This document shows, piece by piece, positions 13,386 through 26,298 of a DNA stretch of 64,000 bases. The position numbers were made by a program, and so were the translations under genes. The number at the start of each line of letters is the position of its first letter. Position 1 is the stretch's first letter. Origin of the DNA: Pohlia nutans (lineage: Eukaryota > Streptophyta > Bryopsida > Bryales > Mniaceae); assembly GCA_022496805.1 (NCBI GenBank), contig CM040101.1, positions 3,412,501-3,476,500 of the forward strand, given 5' to 3'. Below the pieces are notes generated by a model that saw only the letters and a list, made by a program, of their open reading frames with translations, ran no database searches and was not told the DNA's origin.

Positions 13386-14572
13386 TTTGAAAATTTTTAA
13401 ACATATTTTTAAAATTTGAAACAAACAAAAAAAACAAAAAAATCAAAAAACAAACAAACACCTTGAAAATACAATTTTCAAGGTGAGAATTTTTTCAAAG
13501 TTTAAAAATAGGGTAGAATAAAAAAAAGGCATGTGAATCATGTGATTGTACCATATCTTTACCCCTATTTTAAATTCATACATGTTATCCAAATCCTTTG
13601 TGCACAGGCATAATTCAATCAGTTGATTCCAAAAAGAATGGCACACTCTTAATCAATATGGACAAATGCACATTACCATCAAGCTACCTCTTCTTCTAGT
13701 GCACTAGATTAGACTTTTATTATATCATGGATGATTATGTACAATTCAATTTGGCATAAAACAAATCACGAAGTCTTTAGGGATGTTAGGATTGTATTAT
13801 CATCAACAAAGTTTTGAAATGGTGATTTCCTTTTCACGAATGCATTATGTAGTTTAAAACACATACATGTCTTGATACAGAAATGCATCTCCAAATTTGA
13901 AAAAAAAAAACTTGTAGAGACTAATAACCAAAATTATTTTCAACTTTGTTTGGATGTTTTATGATTTAAATCTAAAATTTGTTACATTGTATATGCAAAA
14001 AAGTAAAAAAAAAAATTAATTAAAAAAATTTAAAAATTAGAAATTAACATGCTTGAAAATGAATTTTTTAAAAGGGAAAATTGTTGTATATTTCCAAACA
14101 TAGAATAAAAAATCAACCATTTTTATTAACAAAATTTGGCCAAAAATTTGTTAAAATGGTATTAAAATGCATGTTTTGAAATTCAAAATCTTTAAGGTAA
14201 ATCATTTTTTATGAACTAGAATTTTTATCATATATTTGGTATGTACATGACTGTAAAAAATCATTCATTTCATTTTTCATTATGTCAACTTTCTTTGATT
14301 TTAAAATTTATTTTAAAATGAATATTTGTGACAAAGTGCAATAAGTGCACAAAAATGTTGCATGATGTATCGAAAATATGTATGACTATGTATGTAGGGA
14401 AAGATGGCAGTAGTGCATATTTGCTACTATAGTATGATCATCCAAGTTTTTAGATTCTATTTACTAATGATTTATTTAGTATTTGTTGTAGATTTTATAA
14501 TAACACTACAAAGTAGATAAATATTATTCAAATGAATTCAACTCATTAATATGTACTTTGACATAAGTTCTA
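13386..14572. other. AT-rich intergenic sequence, no gene seen
   Basis: Very AT-rich with homopolymer runs. The short ORFs have no motif and no sign of splicing. Confidence 0.4.
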
Positions 14573-14680
14573 ATGGCCCTATGTCCAGTGGGCACTCGGT
14601 CATTAACATTACGAACAAACACTTTATTCACGCCGGCCTTGAAAGAGGCCGGAGTTTCTATTATATCATTATCATCATCA
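14573..14680. repeat. SINE-like dispersed repeat
   Basis: About 100 bp starting near TAATGGCCCTATGTCCAGTG, containing CACGCCGGCCTTGAAAG and ending in GGAGTTTCTAT plus a simple tail. A second copy is at 51763-51870, and a fragment (TTCACGCCGGCCTT) is near 39851. The simple tails suggest a short retroposon, but I cannot place convincing Pol III A and B boxes. Confidence 0.4.
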
Positions 14681-15635
14681 TCTACTTTGACATAATGTTA
14701 ATCATTTTGCACTGATCATAAATATTTCACAAGGATATTTAATCATCAAAATACTTCAATAATGACTTCTAGTATTTTAATAGGATTGTTGTCGTACCAA
14801 GAATTTTGTATATTCTCTATATAACTAATGAACAAATTGTATGTTTAATGGACAATTAGAAATTTAGGTATGTAACAACGAAGTTAATTTTCAATGGATC
14901 TTTTTTAGATCATTCCTTCTTTAAAATTTAGGCTTGTATGTCTTTGGTGAATTTTTTTATTTTTTTTCATTTAATAGTGAGTTTAAAAGTTATGAAGCCC
15001 AAAACTTTCGAAGCAATTCAAATAGTGTGCTAATAAAGGGGAAAGATTGTCGAGCAAGTTGCGGAAAAAGAATTAGTTTATTTGCCTTCATTTTGAACAC
15101 TCATATCTTGAATTCCTTTAATAAAAAATAGCTTAAAGTATTCTACACAATTTTATAAACAAGCAATTCCCTATTTTTGCACTTGGCCAACTGCAATCAT
15201 TTCGGGACCTAATTTTGCTAAAAAAGAAAATTTATCAAAAAAATTGACGAAAAAACATCGATTTCTTTTTTGATGAAACTTGTAGTATATTGCAATAAAA
15301 CACTAATATTTCAAATTTTTCATAACAAAAAATCAAATTTCATTGATTTTTAAAATTGCAAGATTGACTATTTAAAAACTATTACAAATTATGAATAGAT
15401 TAAGATTCTATAATACCGTTTCCAGAGTGTATGGGAGAAGACATGATTTTATTTTTCTTATTTTCCTTTTTCTTATTTTTATTTTTTTGTGTAAAAGAGT
15501 ACATAAGGGTACGTGGCTCTTTCCTCCATCCTTCAAAACAACATTCAAATGCCGCATACCCTCAACCCCTGTACTACGCCATTATTTTTATTATTTTTAT
15601 TATTTTTATTTTTGAGGTATGTGTCCTCCGTCACC

Positions 15636-16655
15636 TTGTTGCGTATCCTCAGCCCATCAGCCACGCCCAAAAAATAAAATAAAATAAAATAAAATAAAAT
15701 TCTAAAAAATCCGGGTTTTCCAGGGCCTAGGGTCTGCGCACGCAGACCCTCTTTCGTTCTCATCTCAAGCGACTCTTCAAAAGAACATCTACATGTCTTC
15801 CTATTGTCCCATGGCCGACTTATATACTCTTAAGGCGGCTATGAGAGGGTATATTGATGATCTCTTGAGGGCAGGACGACAGAGGGTGTGCTACCACGTA
15901 CCCTCAGCCCATCGTCCACGCCAAAATATATATATTCTGGGTTTTCCGGGGCCTAGGGTCCACGCGCACGGACCCTCTTTCATCTTCACCTCAAGCAACT
16001 CCTCAAGAGAACATCATTCTATATGTCATGCCATTCTCCCATGGCTGCCATACATACTCTTGAGGCAACTATGAGAGGGTACGGGGGGCATATTGGTGAT
16101 CTCTTGAAGGCTGGAGGACAAAGGGTGCGCTGCCGCGTACCCTCAGCTCATCCTCCACGCCTACAAAAAAAACACTAATAATTTTTTTTTTTAAATTTTT
16201 TTTAAATTTTTTTCCGGGTTTTCAGGGGTCTATGGTCCGCACCCGCGGACCCTTTTTCATCCTCACCTCAAGCGACTCCTCAAGAGAACATCATTCTATA
16301 TGTCATACCATTCTCCCATGGCTGCCATATATACTTTTGAGGCAGCTATGAGAAGGTACGGGGGGTATATTGGTGATCTCTTGAGGGCTGGAGGACAGAG
16401 GGTGCGCTGCCACGTACCCTCAGCCTATCGTCCACGCCCAAAAAAAAAATTTAATTTTAAATTTTAAAAATTCTAAAAAATTCTAAAAATATTATTATTA
16501 TTATTATTATTATTCCGAGTTTTCCGGGGCTTGGGGTCAGCACGCGTGGACCCTCTTTCGTCCTCACCTCAAGCGACTCCTCAAGATAACATCTATATGT
16601 TCTTTCATTCTCCCATAGCCGCCTTATGTACTTTGGAGGCGACTATGAGAAGGTA
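15636..16655 (+). repeat. Tandem array, four units of about 240-280 bp
   Basis: Units begin at about 15642, 15897, 16136 and 16416 with CCTCAGCCCATCGTCCACGC or close variants. They contain GGGTTTTCCGGGGCC, a CTCAAGCGACTCCTCAAGA stretch and CTCCCATGGCTGCC. Each unit has a different microsatellite at the same internal place: repeated TAAAA, TA, T-rich, and ATT. Units are clearly related but diverged. This is not a CRISPR array, because the units are too long and have no spacers. Confidence 0.85.
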
Positions 16656-16659
16656 TAAA

Positions 16660-16866
16660 AGAACATATGCAAGTTTTCTTTACGAAAGGAAGAAAGCAAA
16701 GGGGCAGCATTGGAGGGAAGAAGCAACAAATGCAACAATGGAGCTATATAATTACGTGTGGATGAAGCAAATTACTATTCCAAATGAAACAAAGTCGTAC
16801 ATACTTGAATATGTTGCAATGCAGATTGAAGGCATAGGTGACAAGAAGTTGCTAAATGCTTACTAG
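16660..16866 (+). pseudogene. Open frame after the array, unrecognised
   Basis: About 68 codons end at a TAG at 16864-16866. Their composition looks more protein-like than the surroundings (stretch REEATNATMELYNYVWMKQI). The frame runs back into the repeat array, which makes the apparent start meaningless. It may be a terminal exon or transposase remnant. No family is recognised. Confidence 0.25.
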
Positions 16867-18120
16867 AGTAGATGAGTACATTACTATATAGTATGTTATT
16901 TTCTAGTTTAGTTGTCAAGGCCGTACTAGTTTAAAATTTTGTACTATTCTTATAAATAGTAAACAAGTAAAGTGTTTTTATATACTAAAATGCATATTTA
17001 AAACATATTTGTCTATTTGTGGCCTACTTCCAATTGCTTACAATATGTTTATATGGTTTTGTAAGATGTGTACTTAACTTTTTGTTTGAGAAATCTAACA
17101 TGTATTTTTCTAATATACTATGTGTTAAGATCAATTTCAAAGGAGAGGTTTGTTGCGTATAGATTTCAATTAGAAAATATTCAAAGCACAAGTAATGACT
17201 TTTTCAAAAAAAATTGACTCGACAATTTCCAAATTATCCTTTTGCAACCAAATCTGTAGAAGAAAAAAATTGGCCAAAATTTTCATGCAATTTCTACCAG
17301 TCTGAATTTTTAGTGTGTACGGAAGCCAAGTGCATAATTATATGGCCAAGTGCAAAAATAGGGAATTGGATGTTTATAGTAGTCTAGTAGAAGATTTTAC
17401 AAGTTTATCATCAATTAGTATGATGTAAGAGGCGCCAAATTCTCATACAATTTTTTTGTTTTTACATTTTTTTTCCTTCTTAATAATATTGTATTAAACT
17501 AGTTGGGCATGTGCTGACGCTTTACACAACAAGAGCGTTCCAGCGGCAGAACCATCGTAGGCCCATATTGGAGTGACTACAACATGACCGCTAGCGGGTG
17601 GAACCATCATGAAGAACTTATGTATGCACGTACACCACCCTCTGCTATATAATAGATAGTTTTTGTTGTATATATTATAATGAATACATCTGTGATATAA
17701 AAAGATTATGTAATGACCTCCAATTTAGAACTAGATGTAGGTATAAATGACAATTATTTTGAAGGTTTTATTTATTTTATTCCCATATTCTAATGTCAGT
17801 AGCCAAATTTTGTGAGGCCCAATTTCCAACTTTGATTCATGCAAATTATTACAATACAGATTCCATTTACATCAAGTTTGCAGTATAAAAGGTGGATTTA
17901 AAAAATTCATTATTCTTAATGATTTATTAAAAAGGCTAAATAAGTGAATACTTTCTGTTTTGAAACAGGCACAAAAATATGACAATTGTGAATTATAGAT
18001 TCATAACTCCATTTAGTAAGAAGGGTTACTAAATATGCTGATAAATATTGATGATAGTGACAGCATTGCATTAGATGAATAATCCCAATCCATTCTTTCA
18101 TAAAACCTCCTGATCAAAGA

Positions 18121-21100
18121 TTAAGAAGATTCATCATCATCATCATTCTGCGTAGCCCACCAAAAACTCACAGAAAAACTAGGAGTAAGGGACTGCACAT
18201 AATGCCACCACTTTGGTGGAATGTACAGCATTTGCCCTTGCTCTAAAACGCAGTCTATGAACTTCGCATGTTCAAAATCGGGGAATTTTAGTAAGTCTAC
18301 GGTAGTCAAGTTTACCTGGAAATATAAAAGGGCAAAAGTTAGATTAGTAACCATGCTAGTAGCCACGCTCTACTAACTCAAAAGTGCAATAGGCAGACTT
18401 TGTGAGTCTTACAATGAACTCTGCAAACTTTGGTAACGTTGAAACGAAGGAAAAACAGCAGTAGCAACTGATCAATGATCTCGGTATAAGTTTTGAGTAC
18501 CTGACTGGAGTTGCAAAGCATCTTTTCAGTGAATGGATAAAGGCTATGAGAGGCTTCTGGTGAATATAGTCTTACATACTTCCGTCCTACCACCTGTAGG
18601 ACCACAAGGATGTAATAAAGAATTTTTTCACAATTGCAGATGAAGGTCAACATACAGAAACGACTTCCTGCTAAAGCAGGTTTCTTCAAATCACTCAAGC
18701 GTTCTTTTCAGGCTCTTGATTACCAGAAAAATATACTCCCCCGTTTCAAAATAAGAGTCCACTTCAAACGTATGTATTTTTCTTTAACATTTTTTTGGCC
18801 AAAAAAGATCTTCTCAGTACTCAAAAATGGTCTATCTTTAATAATGATATGTAGCTTTTGTGTCACTCTCATTCTCCACCCCGTTTGAAGTGGATAGGGC
18901 TCACGTTTGAAGTATAAAACAGAGGAAAAAAACTAGGAAAAACAAATTGCCAAAGTCTAGGACTCTTATTTTGAAACGGAGGGGGTACCATCTCCCAGAT
19001 GCATGCCATGTGCAGACAAATCAAAATTTCCAGTGCATTCAATTCATACCTGTGCTAAAAGATTGTGGTGAGGATCGTGATGTAAAGGAGTAATTGTTCC
19101 AGCAGGGCCCAGCCAGGCGTTTATAGATTGAAGGTCACCGCCCCCTATGGAGCAATAGTCTGGGATAGCTATGTCTGCTTGCAGCTCTGGAATCTGGGTT
19201 GACAAACCAGATAATCTCTTACAATGGCAGCAATAAAGTGCACCAGCAATCCATCCTGATACCAGACATCTATTCCAAAAAACCATGATTACATCATACG
19301 AAATTTTACTTCACCCCTAAGGGTCTATAAGGACCCCAGGGGCCTCATGTTTTTTTAAATAGTTGTGAGTAGGTTTAATGTAGATTCTTTTTTGTTTTAT
19401 TTTTTTATTTTAAATTCAACATATGTAATATTGTTCACTAATTCCAGTGATGTAAAATTTGGTCCCAATTATTCGGTAGCCTTCAAGAAGGCTGCCTATT
19501 AGTTTCATCCACCTTTATATATGGAGTGACCAGTGATTTGTAATTGAATGGGCTATTGAATCAAATTAACAATTACATGACACTATTGAATTGTGACTGA
19601 GTGAGTGCTTTCGATTACTGTTCATCATGGTAATCAAATAAACAATTACATGACACTATTGAATTGTGATTGAGTGAGTGCATTCGATTACTGTTCACCA
19701 TGGTTAGTTGCTCTTGCTTATTGCCACCTGCCCCCATAGCTCTTGATGTGATGTGGAATATTCCACATCATTCTGTTGGGGGATGACAGCAGTCACAGAG
19801 GCTACTGAATGTTATGAATCTGTCATTTGAAAACCATTAATCCTCCTTAAGGTGTTAAACAATGCCTTATAAAAGAGAACAGACATTAGATCTCTTGCGC
19901 ACGTCATACCTGCTCAAAAAGTGGATGCTGGGCAAGATATGGCCGAGTAGTTGCCTGTGCATCAGAGTGACCAAGAGATCTTTCTAAAAACTGGGAAAGA
20001 GTCATAAGCTCCTGCTTCCAATCTGAAGCAAGATAGTGTTCTCCCACCTGCCCTGATTGCCACAAGTTCAAATTACTAAGCCCAGAGGCCAAAACTGCAA
20101 AATTATAGATTGCGTACTCCAAAACAATCAATCAAAAGAAAACACACCATCACTATAGAGCATGCCTACTGGTGAAGGAATAACCATCATCAAGCAGGAC
20201 TCCGGTTATTAAAAAAGGCATGATGCGGAATACTCCAATTCATCTTTTTCAATAACCAAAAGAAACTCATGTCTAATAATTCGATCGTTACGGAAAGAGA
20301 AAATCATAAGAACTTACCTCTACAGGAACTGTGCGATGCCCAGCGACCTTTTTCAGATAGGCGATGTCATTCCAGTTGCTCATAGCAGGCCAGTGATTTA
20401 TCGAATCTGTGAGTACTACTGGTACTCCAGGCAGAAAATAATCACGAAGAAAATTTTCCAGTGAAGGGCAGCTTCTTTTATCTACCAAAGAGCCCCGCAA
20501 CGAGCCTGCCGGAAGAGCATTCAATTCCTGACATTACCAAAACGTTTCGTCAGCGTCCTACAGCAATCACTATGACAAATGCGAAATGACATGTGCAAAT
20601 TCACGAACAATGTGGGTGCCAAAAGGTCTTACTACTCCAGACAAATGATGGATAGAGATATAATGATGTGATAGAGATATAATGATGTGGTAGAGAAAAA
20701 CGTCTCTTCCACATATTCAGCAGTCATACATGGCTTCAATGTTCACGAGGCACGACGAGGAGAGTGCTAGCATTCAAATACATTCATCGATAGTGTTAAA
20801 AAACCTCCAACAAAAATTTGAAGCTTCTTAATTGAGATGGAAATGAGTTCGACCCAACATTGTAAGAAAACTTGGTAAAAAAAACTGCACAAGTTTGTCA
20901 TGTGCAGTTTTTAGACCACATTGTATTGCAGATGTAAAACATGTGCAAAAATTTTATCTGCTCACTACAAGTGCAATTTTTGGAATTAGGAATCATATAA
21001 TATACAGTTGATAGGTATCAAAAATCCACTTCCAATGATATATTATACACCTCCTAATTCCAAAAATTGCACTCACAGTGTGGTCAAAAAAACTGCACAT

Positions 21101-22538
21101 GACAAACTTGGTGCAGTTTTTTTTCACCACTTTTTCTTATAGTGAAAATACAAGAAAAGCAATGACGTGCCCTGGTCCACATTAGAACGCCAGCAAAAGT
21201 GAAGAGGAAATAAGGGTAAAAGAAGGACGTTTTATTAACCTCATGTAGCATTTGCTCCTCTTTCTTCTTTCGCAGATACACATCGTGCATATCCGGCGAT
21301 GCTACTTGGAGGAGGCTCTCTTGATTAACACTATTGTACGACTCAAGGCTTCTGGCTATACCTGAACTCGCCAGGCTAATGCTATGGAGCGAAGAGTCAA
21401 TTTCCTTACGAAAGCGAGGGCCTCCCATGATCACTCCCAGATCCAGAACTTTCAGAGCCTCTACATGCCGGTTGGCTCGGTGATGGCAGGACGCCAAGGC
21501 CAAGCACGAGAGCGAATACGCATCACGCCAAACTAATGGCACACTTTTCCAGGGCCCGGAATGTAACTCCTCCCACGCTAATTCGTATGCAGCTTCTGCA
21601 GCTTCCTCGTCACCCCCACGCCAGGCCTTCTCTGCAAGCCCGGCAAACACCACGCCCCCTTCATGGCGCACCTGTAAACACCACCACAAACAAACTCAAT
21701 CCTCAAAGCAGTCATGTAGTACATATGAATGAACGCTACAACGTCATAGCCTACTCCAGGAAATCAGGACCAGCTCTGGCAGCTTAGAGAACTTCTCCTC
21801 ATCTCTGTCCATTCTCACCTCTCCATAGTGTACTCCTCAAAATAAGACTCTTCTAATGTGTGACATGTGTCGTAGGCTATGCTACATAGAGTACTCCATG
21901 GGCGCCCCCACTACATGCTACATAGAGTACTCCATGGAGTACTCTATCTAACACAAAGCAGCCATGTAGTACATCTGAATGAACTGTACAACGTCAATGA
22001 AGACATAATACGCAACTGTGAAACAAGTCCACTTAACCTGAACTCTAATTTCCACCGTGAAAAACACTGCCTAAATCGGGTCTACACGATACAGAACTGA
22101 CTACCGCAGCACCACAGCACGCTCAACACTAATCATAATTCCATTTCCCGTGCCACGTCAACTTTTTCAACCGTTCCAACCAATATCCGTGCGCCACGTG
22201 GCATATCCACTTCACACATGAGTAATCCAGTGTCGAACTAACTTACCTCTTCATCGAAAGCGACGACACTCATACAGTTTAATCACAAAGTAAAACGGCT
22301 GTCCAACCGACTTCTAGATTTTTCAAATCTTCACGCTGAGTACATGCTCGTCAGTTGGACAAGCATTTCAATAGACTGGACTTTGTGAAATATTTTCACT
22401 GCTAGTCCGGATCATCTCTTTCACTATAAAACCTCGATAAAAATTCCAAAACACATGCTGCTCAAAATGAATCACAATTAGGTCAATCTCGACACACACC
22501 TGGTGAAGAAACGCAAGCAACTCCGCAACAGAAGGCAT
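18121..22538 (-). CDS. JMJ30: JmjC-domain protein, JMJ30/JMJD5 (KDM8) type
   Basis: Seven exons on the minus strand: 22538-22500, 21671-21240, 20527-20318, 20047-19910, 19193-19050, 18593-18501, 18315-18121. All introns are phase 0 with GT-AG ends. The exons total 1251 nt, giving 416 residues, close to plant JMJ30. The N-terminal helical region (about 14-157) has the family stretch [20 protein letters not shown]. The JmjC domain has the Fe(II) ligands H311-x-D313 (in [10 protein letters not shown]) and H390 (in [11 protein letters not shown]), and K326 ([10 protein letters not shown]) in the position that binds 2-oxoglutarate. The tail is acidic (DDDDESS). Family members are 2-oxoglutarate-dependent oxygenases. 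Arabidopsis JMJ30 acts in the circadian clock and is reported to demethylate histones, while animal JMJD5 is also described as an arginyl hydroxylase. The start [13 protein letters not shown] lies on a tiny first exon and is the least certain part. Confidence 0.93.
18736..18985. mobile_element. Stowaway-type MITE (Tc1/mariner)
   Basis: 250 bp with the classical terminus CTCCCCCGTTTCAAAATAAG on the left and its inverse CTTATTTTGAAACGGAGGGG on the right. Flanked by TA at 18734-18735 and 18986-18987. It lies in a JMJ30 intron between the exons at 18501-18593 and 19050-19193. Non-coding. Confidence 0.9.
19310..19858 (+). mobile_element. TTAA element, family E (degenerate)
   Basis: Starts TTCACCCCTAAGG and ends near GGTGTTAA. 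The interior resembles 30925-31342, 45361-45570 and 63174-63712: GGCCTCATGTTTTTT, AGTAGGT, and AAACCATTAATCC near the end. It lies in a JMJ30 intron and contains an internal direct repeat (AACAATTACATGACACTATT at about 19568 and 19643). Confidence 0.55.
20858..21144. mobile_element. CACTA-type MITE with long hairpin arms
   Basis: The right end reads, inverted, CACTATAAGAAAAAGTGG, matching the CACTA/EnSpm terminus well known in plants. The left end is CATTGTAAGAAAACTTGG. The inverted repeat continues for most of the element (AAACTGCAC, TTTGTCATGTGCAGTTTT, GACCACA, GGAATTAGGA). It sits in the JMJ30 intron between exons 2 and 3. The transcript could form a long hairpin. Confidence 0.75.
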
Positions 22539-23680
22539 GAGCAATTGCGTACAAGAACAACTTGCGCCACGAAATGGAAATCACCAATGCAGAATGATGC
22601 AAGGATCGGCTCGTCCGGGGCTTTTGCAAATGCAGGAGCCTTCACGCAACCACACCGGCATATTCAGAGCAAACACGAACAATAAAGAAGAAAACAAACA
22701 CTCGTCGTCATGCAATCGATCTATCGCGTACGTGTATTGTTCCTGGAAAGGAAGAAACTAAGCGACGATTGTATTGAGAGCCAAAACAGGCTTGGGAATG
22801 GTCTCCTGGCTGGCTATGGCGATGATCATCGAAGAGGTCCTCGGCGATGGCGGAGGCTATGGCGATTACATGATCTTGGTTCTTATTATTATTACGATGA
22901 AGAGCCGGGCGGCGACGGGGCCCTCAAGTGGGCAAGCCCATTGCAACTTGCGCGCAGATCTTTTGAGGGGGCTGACATGAAGCTGGTCTTGAGGTCCCTG
23001 TTCACACGGGCCTTTGGGGGCCCCCCTTTTGTGAGGCGGTTTAAGGAGAGTTGCTCACTTGTTGTTTGTTTGGAAACTATTTTGAGGGGGGTTTGACCTT
23101 CAACTATTTTTTAGGGTTCCATGATGCTTGGGATTCTGATGAATGCCTACACTCAGTGGCTTGTTTTCACTTTTCTAGCAAGTGGCTCTCACTAAGCCAA
23201 ACAAATATTTTACTTGTTTCATCTATATTTGGATGAAACCTTCATAGATGGATGAAAATTTGTTTTAAACGGATGAAAATCAGTCAAATGAATAAATTGT
23301 TGGCAATAAGTAAACGTGTTTTTTCTATTCAAAAATAATTTCGCAATTTTAGCTAGTTTCCATAGTTGTTTGGCTAGTTTCACTACACCCATTATCCTCT
23401 TTAGTCCGAGTTACACTAGCTATTTACTTAAGGCAATAATTTTTTTTTTAAATTACCGAGATTGAAGATTTTGGTACTACTCTTGTAGGAGAACATCCAT
23501 AAACATACTTGGTAAAAGTATTCATCCTACATAAAAAAAATATACATAGTCATTATTAAAAAAAACTAGTGTATCTTAGACTAAATAGAATAAGTGGTGT
23601 AGTTGTTTGGCTATTTAGCTAGTTACAAAATTTATGACAATTTTAAGCAAAAATCTTACTTGCTTTGGGTTTAGGTGAAT
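22539..23680. promoter_or_regulatory. Upstream region of JMJ30, no second gene
   Basis: The segment just upstream of the JMJ30 start (to about 23090) is clearly GC-richer than its surroundings and probably carries the promoter and 5' UTR. Open frames on the plus strand here are Gly/Asp-rich and show no family. No TATA box can be chosen with confidence. From about 23100 to 23680 the sequence is AT-rich with nothing recognisable. Confidence 0.35.
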
Positions 23681-24205
23681 TTAACCCCTAATCGCTCAAA
23701 CGACCATTTTCTGATCATTGCCCGAATCTAACAAGCTCTCCGGAACAAAAATATAATTTTAAAAAATAAAATACTACATCAAGTCTACTTTCCATAGTAA
23801 TTTGAATCATGTCAATCCGAGTTAAACTCCACCCAGGATAATTTTCAAAGTGGATCACCTCAACATTGTCTTAGTGTCATAAAATTTGCTATTTGGGAAA
23901 GTAATGATGTTCTTTTCATCATTTATTTTTATTTTTTGAAGTTTACAATAGATAAACAAACTTTGATCAATCGCACTAATTTTTAAACTCTAAAAGTGGA
24001 AATTATAATTTATACAAATTTTCAAAGGTTAATGCTTTTAAATTCATTAAAAAAAAGATCTAAAATTATTTTTGGAAGTTTGACTGTACGGATTATTTGT
24101 AGAGATGATGCCCTACATTTTGTCTATTGAACCAAACTTCATGGAAGGCACATATTATAACACGTCTATGTTTTGTCCGATACCCCTCGGGCTTTTAGGA
24201 ATTAA
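23681..24205 (+). mobile_element. TTAA element, family A
   Basis: Starts TTAACCCCTAATCGCTCAAA and ends CTTTTAGGAATTAA, with the right terminus slightly worn. The interior is the same as 1768-2315. Non-coding. Confidence 0.75.
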
Positions 24206-25752
24206 CATTAAAAAATTTGAGGAAAAATTAAAATGGATGAAATCGCCAAAATTAGTCATTTATGTAAAATATAAGAATCATCTAAAAATGGATGAAAATT
24301 TTACAATGTAATGGATGAATTTGCAAATGATGAATGAAAACACAATGCTATCCATTTTCTTTTTGTCTTCTAGGATGCCACTCGTTCTACCAACAGAGAA
24401 ACAAATATCATTTGCTGCTCCTGGATTTTGTGTAAAGGCTATTCTTGACCCCTAGGGCCTTTGGTGGTAAGGTACTGTAGAGAGCTTGTTTCAGTGTGTG
24501 TAGCTCTGTAGATCAGCCCTTCATTTTGGGTCAACAATCAAGTCATAACATTCAGTTGACTCTACAGAATCCCATCTTGTAGAAAAGTACCCAATAAAAT
24601 TTATTTTATTTTATAAATGCAGATTTTATTTTTTGTGCAACTTGATAATAAATTTTTATTTCACCTTGTATAATTTAATATTATCTCAAGTGATAATTGT
24701 CTTAGAGACAAATCTTTGTGGAATAAACAAAGAAGGAATTTTATACCACCTTCTTTGTCTCCTTTTTTAATCTTTTAACCCATCAACGCTAAAGTGTTCA
24801 GTTTGTGAATGTTGGACATAATTGAATGGACAGTGAGTTCTCTTTCATGTTGAATGATTTCCTTCCCAAAATACATAGAATGAATTGATAGTACTCTTTA
24901 TGATGTTGTGAAGTAATGAGGACATTTTTATTAATGATTACAATTTTCTTTAACATGTAAATCTATTTTTGAGTGTAGCGTTCAAGAGATAATGTCTTCT
25001 TTTTTCAATCCTTTGTTGTTTTCTTTTTGTAAATTCTTTATTGTCTTCCTTTTGAATATTGGATAATATCTTTTTTAATTCATTAGAGACGTCACAGTTT
25101 GCAATTCTCCAATGAGACTTCTTTAACACTTTCTCAATTGACTCCAATGCGATTTACAGCCCAGCAATTGCATAGCAAGATACAACCCTCAGCGTGCAAT
25201 TTTAGTCTCATTTCCAAATACCCTCCTTTAGTAGGGCAAGAGTCACGAATTTGATGTGGAGTAATTATAATGATCAACACCGTTGAAAATACAGAAGACT
25301 TACGTAGCTTTCATATGAAAAAAGGATCAATGAAATCATACAATTTTTGAGAAAATGCCACCATTGAGAAGATCAATAGAACTCATTTGGGGTATTTTGT
25401 ACATCTCTTGGTACATTTCCTAAAATCAAATTGTTTGTAAGTGCTCCAAAAATTCCGAAATTTTTACTATGCATAAGAATCATCATGATACTCATGTGAA
25501 ATTATTTTTTTACGTAATTTGGAGGTGTAAGGAGGAAGATACGAGGGTCTAAAATGGCGCCTAAATAGCCTCCTTACAGCTCAAAAAAGTCACCAAAAAT
25601 TGCACACTTCATAAATTTCCGTTTAGGAAGTACCCACGGATTTAGCTCTAAAAACGAGACAAGGTCTTTTTGTTACTCACCCTACATTTTACGGCCCAAC
25701 AACTCAAATTTCCTCACTTTCTAGTTCTAAAATCCCCCAAGGGGCCTTCTGG
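24206..25752. other. Intergenic, no gene seen
   Basis: AT-rich. A 65-codon minus-strand frame at 24950-25147 is Lys-rich with no motif and is not supported as a gene. Confidence 0.35.
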
Positions 25753-26298
25753 TTGACCCCTAAGTGATCAAATGACTATTTTGTGGTCGTTGTCCATTTT
25801 CTACAAGCTGCCCAGGGTGAAAAAAAATTATAAGAAATAAATAATATTTTAAAGTAGGAAATCAAGTCTACTTTCCAATCCAAATTGAATTATGTCAATC
25901 AGAGTTAAACTCCACTAAGGATAATATTTCAAAGACAAAGACCTCAATATTATTATAGTATTATAAAATTTACTATTTGGAGAAAGTAATGATGTTCTCT
26001 CCTTTGAAAGACATCCTTTTCTAAATTTTAGAAAAGAATGTCTAGTTTTAACCAATTATACCAAATTTCAAATTCTAAAAATAAAATTTGTAATTTTGAT
26101 AAAAATTTGAAGTTAAATGCTTCCAAATTCATTACATGAAGATCTAAAACTATTTTTGAAAAATTAACTGCACGGACGATTTTTAAACATCATGCTTTTC
26201 ATTTTCTCTATTGGACCAAACTTCATCGAAGATAAAGAGGTCACATATTACAACACATCTACGTTTTATCCAATACCCCTCTATCATTTAGGGGTTAA
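25753..26298 (+). mobile_element. TTAA element, family A
   Basis: Starts TTGACCCCTAAGTGATCAAA (one change in TTAA) and ends ATTTAGGGGTTAA. It shares its right-hand TTAA with the family B element that follows, so one of the two inserted into the end of the other. Confidence 0.7.

Larger units (their letters stand above)
15131..17400. mobile_element. Block bounded by an inverted repeat, possible DNA transposon
   Basis: The text AATTCCCTATTTTTGCACTT followed by GGCCA on the left (about 15166-15190) recurs inverted on the right (about 17344-17372), with weaker similarity extending outward for about 30 bp on each side. The enclosed 2.2 kb holds a tandem array (15636-16655) and an open frame ending at 16866. 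No target duplication was identified. It could be a transposon with captured sequence, or two independent copies of a short repeat in opposite orientation. Confidence 0.4.

Noticed and set aside
15636..16655. CRISPR array
   Set aside because: Units of 240-280 bp are contiguous, with no short repeat/spacer alternation, and the DNA is eukaryotic.
22710..23096. 128-codon plus-strand frame upstream of JMJ30
   Set aside because: Low-complexity Gly/Asp/Arg composition, overlapping alternative frames of equal quality, no domain. Best explained by the GC-rich 5' flank of JMJ30.
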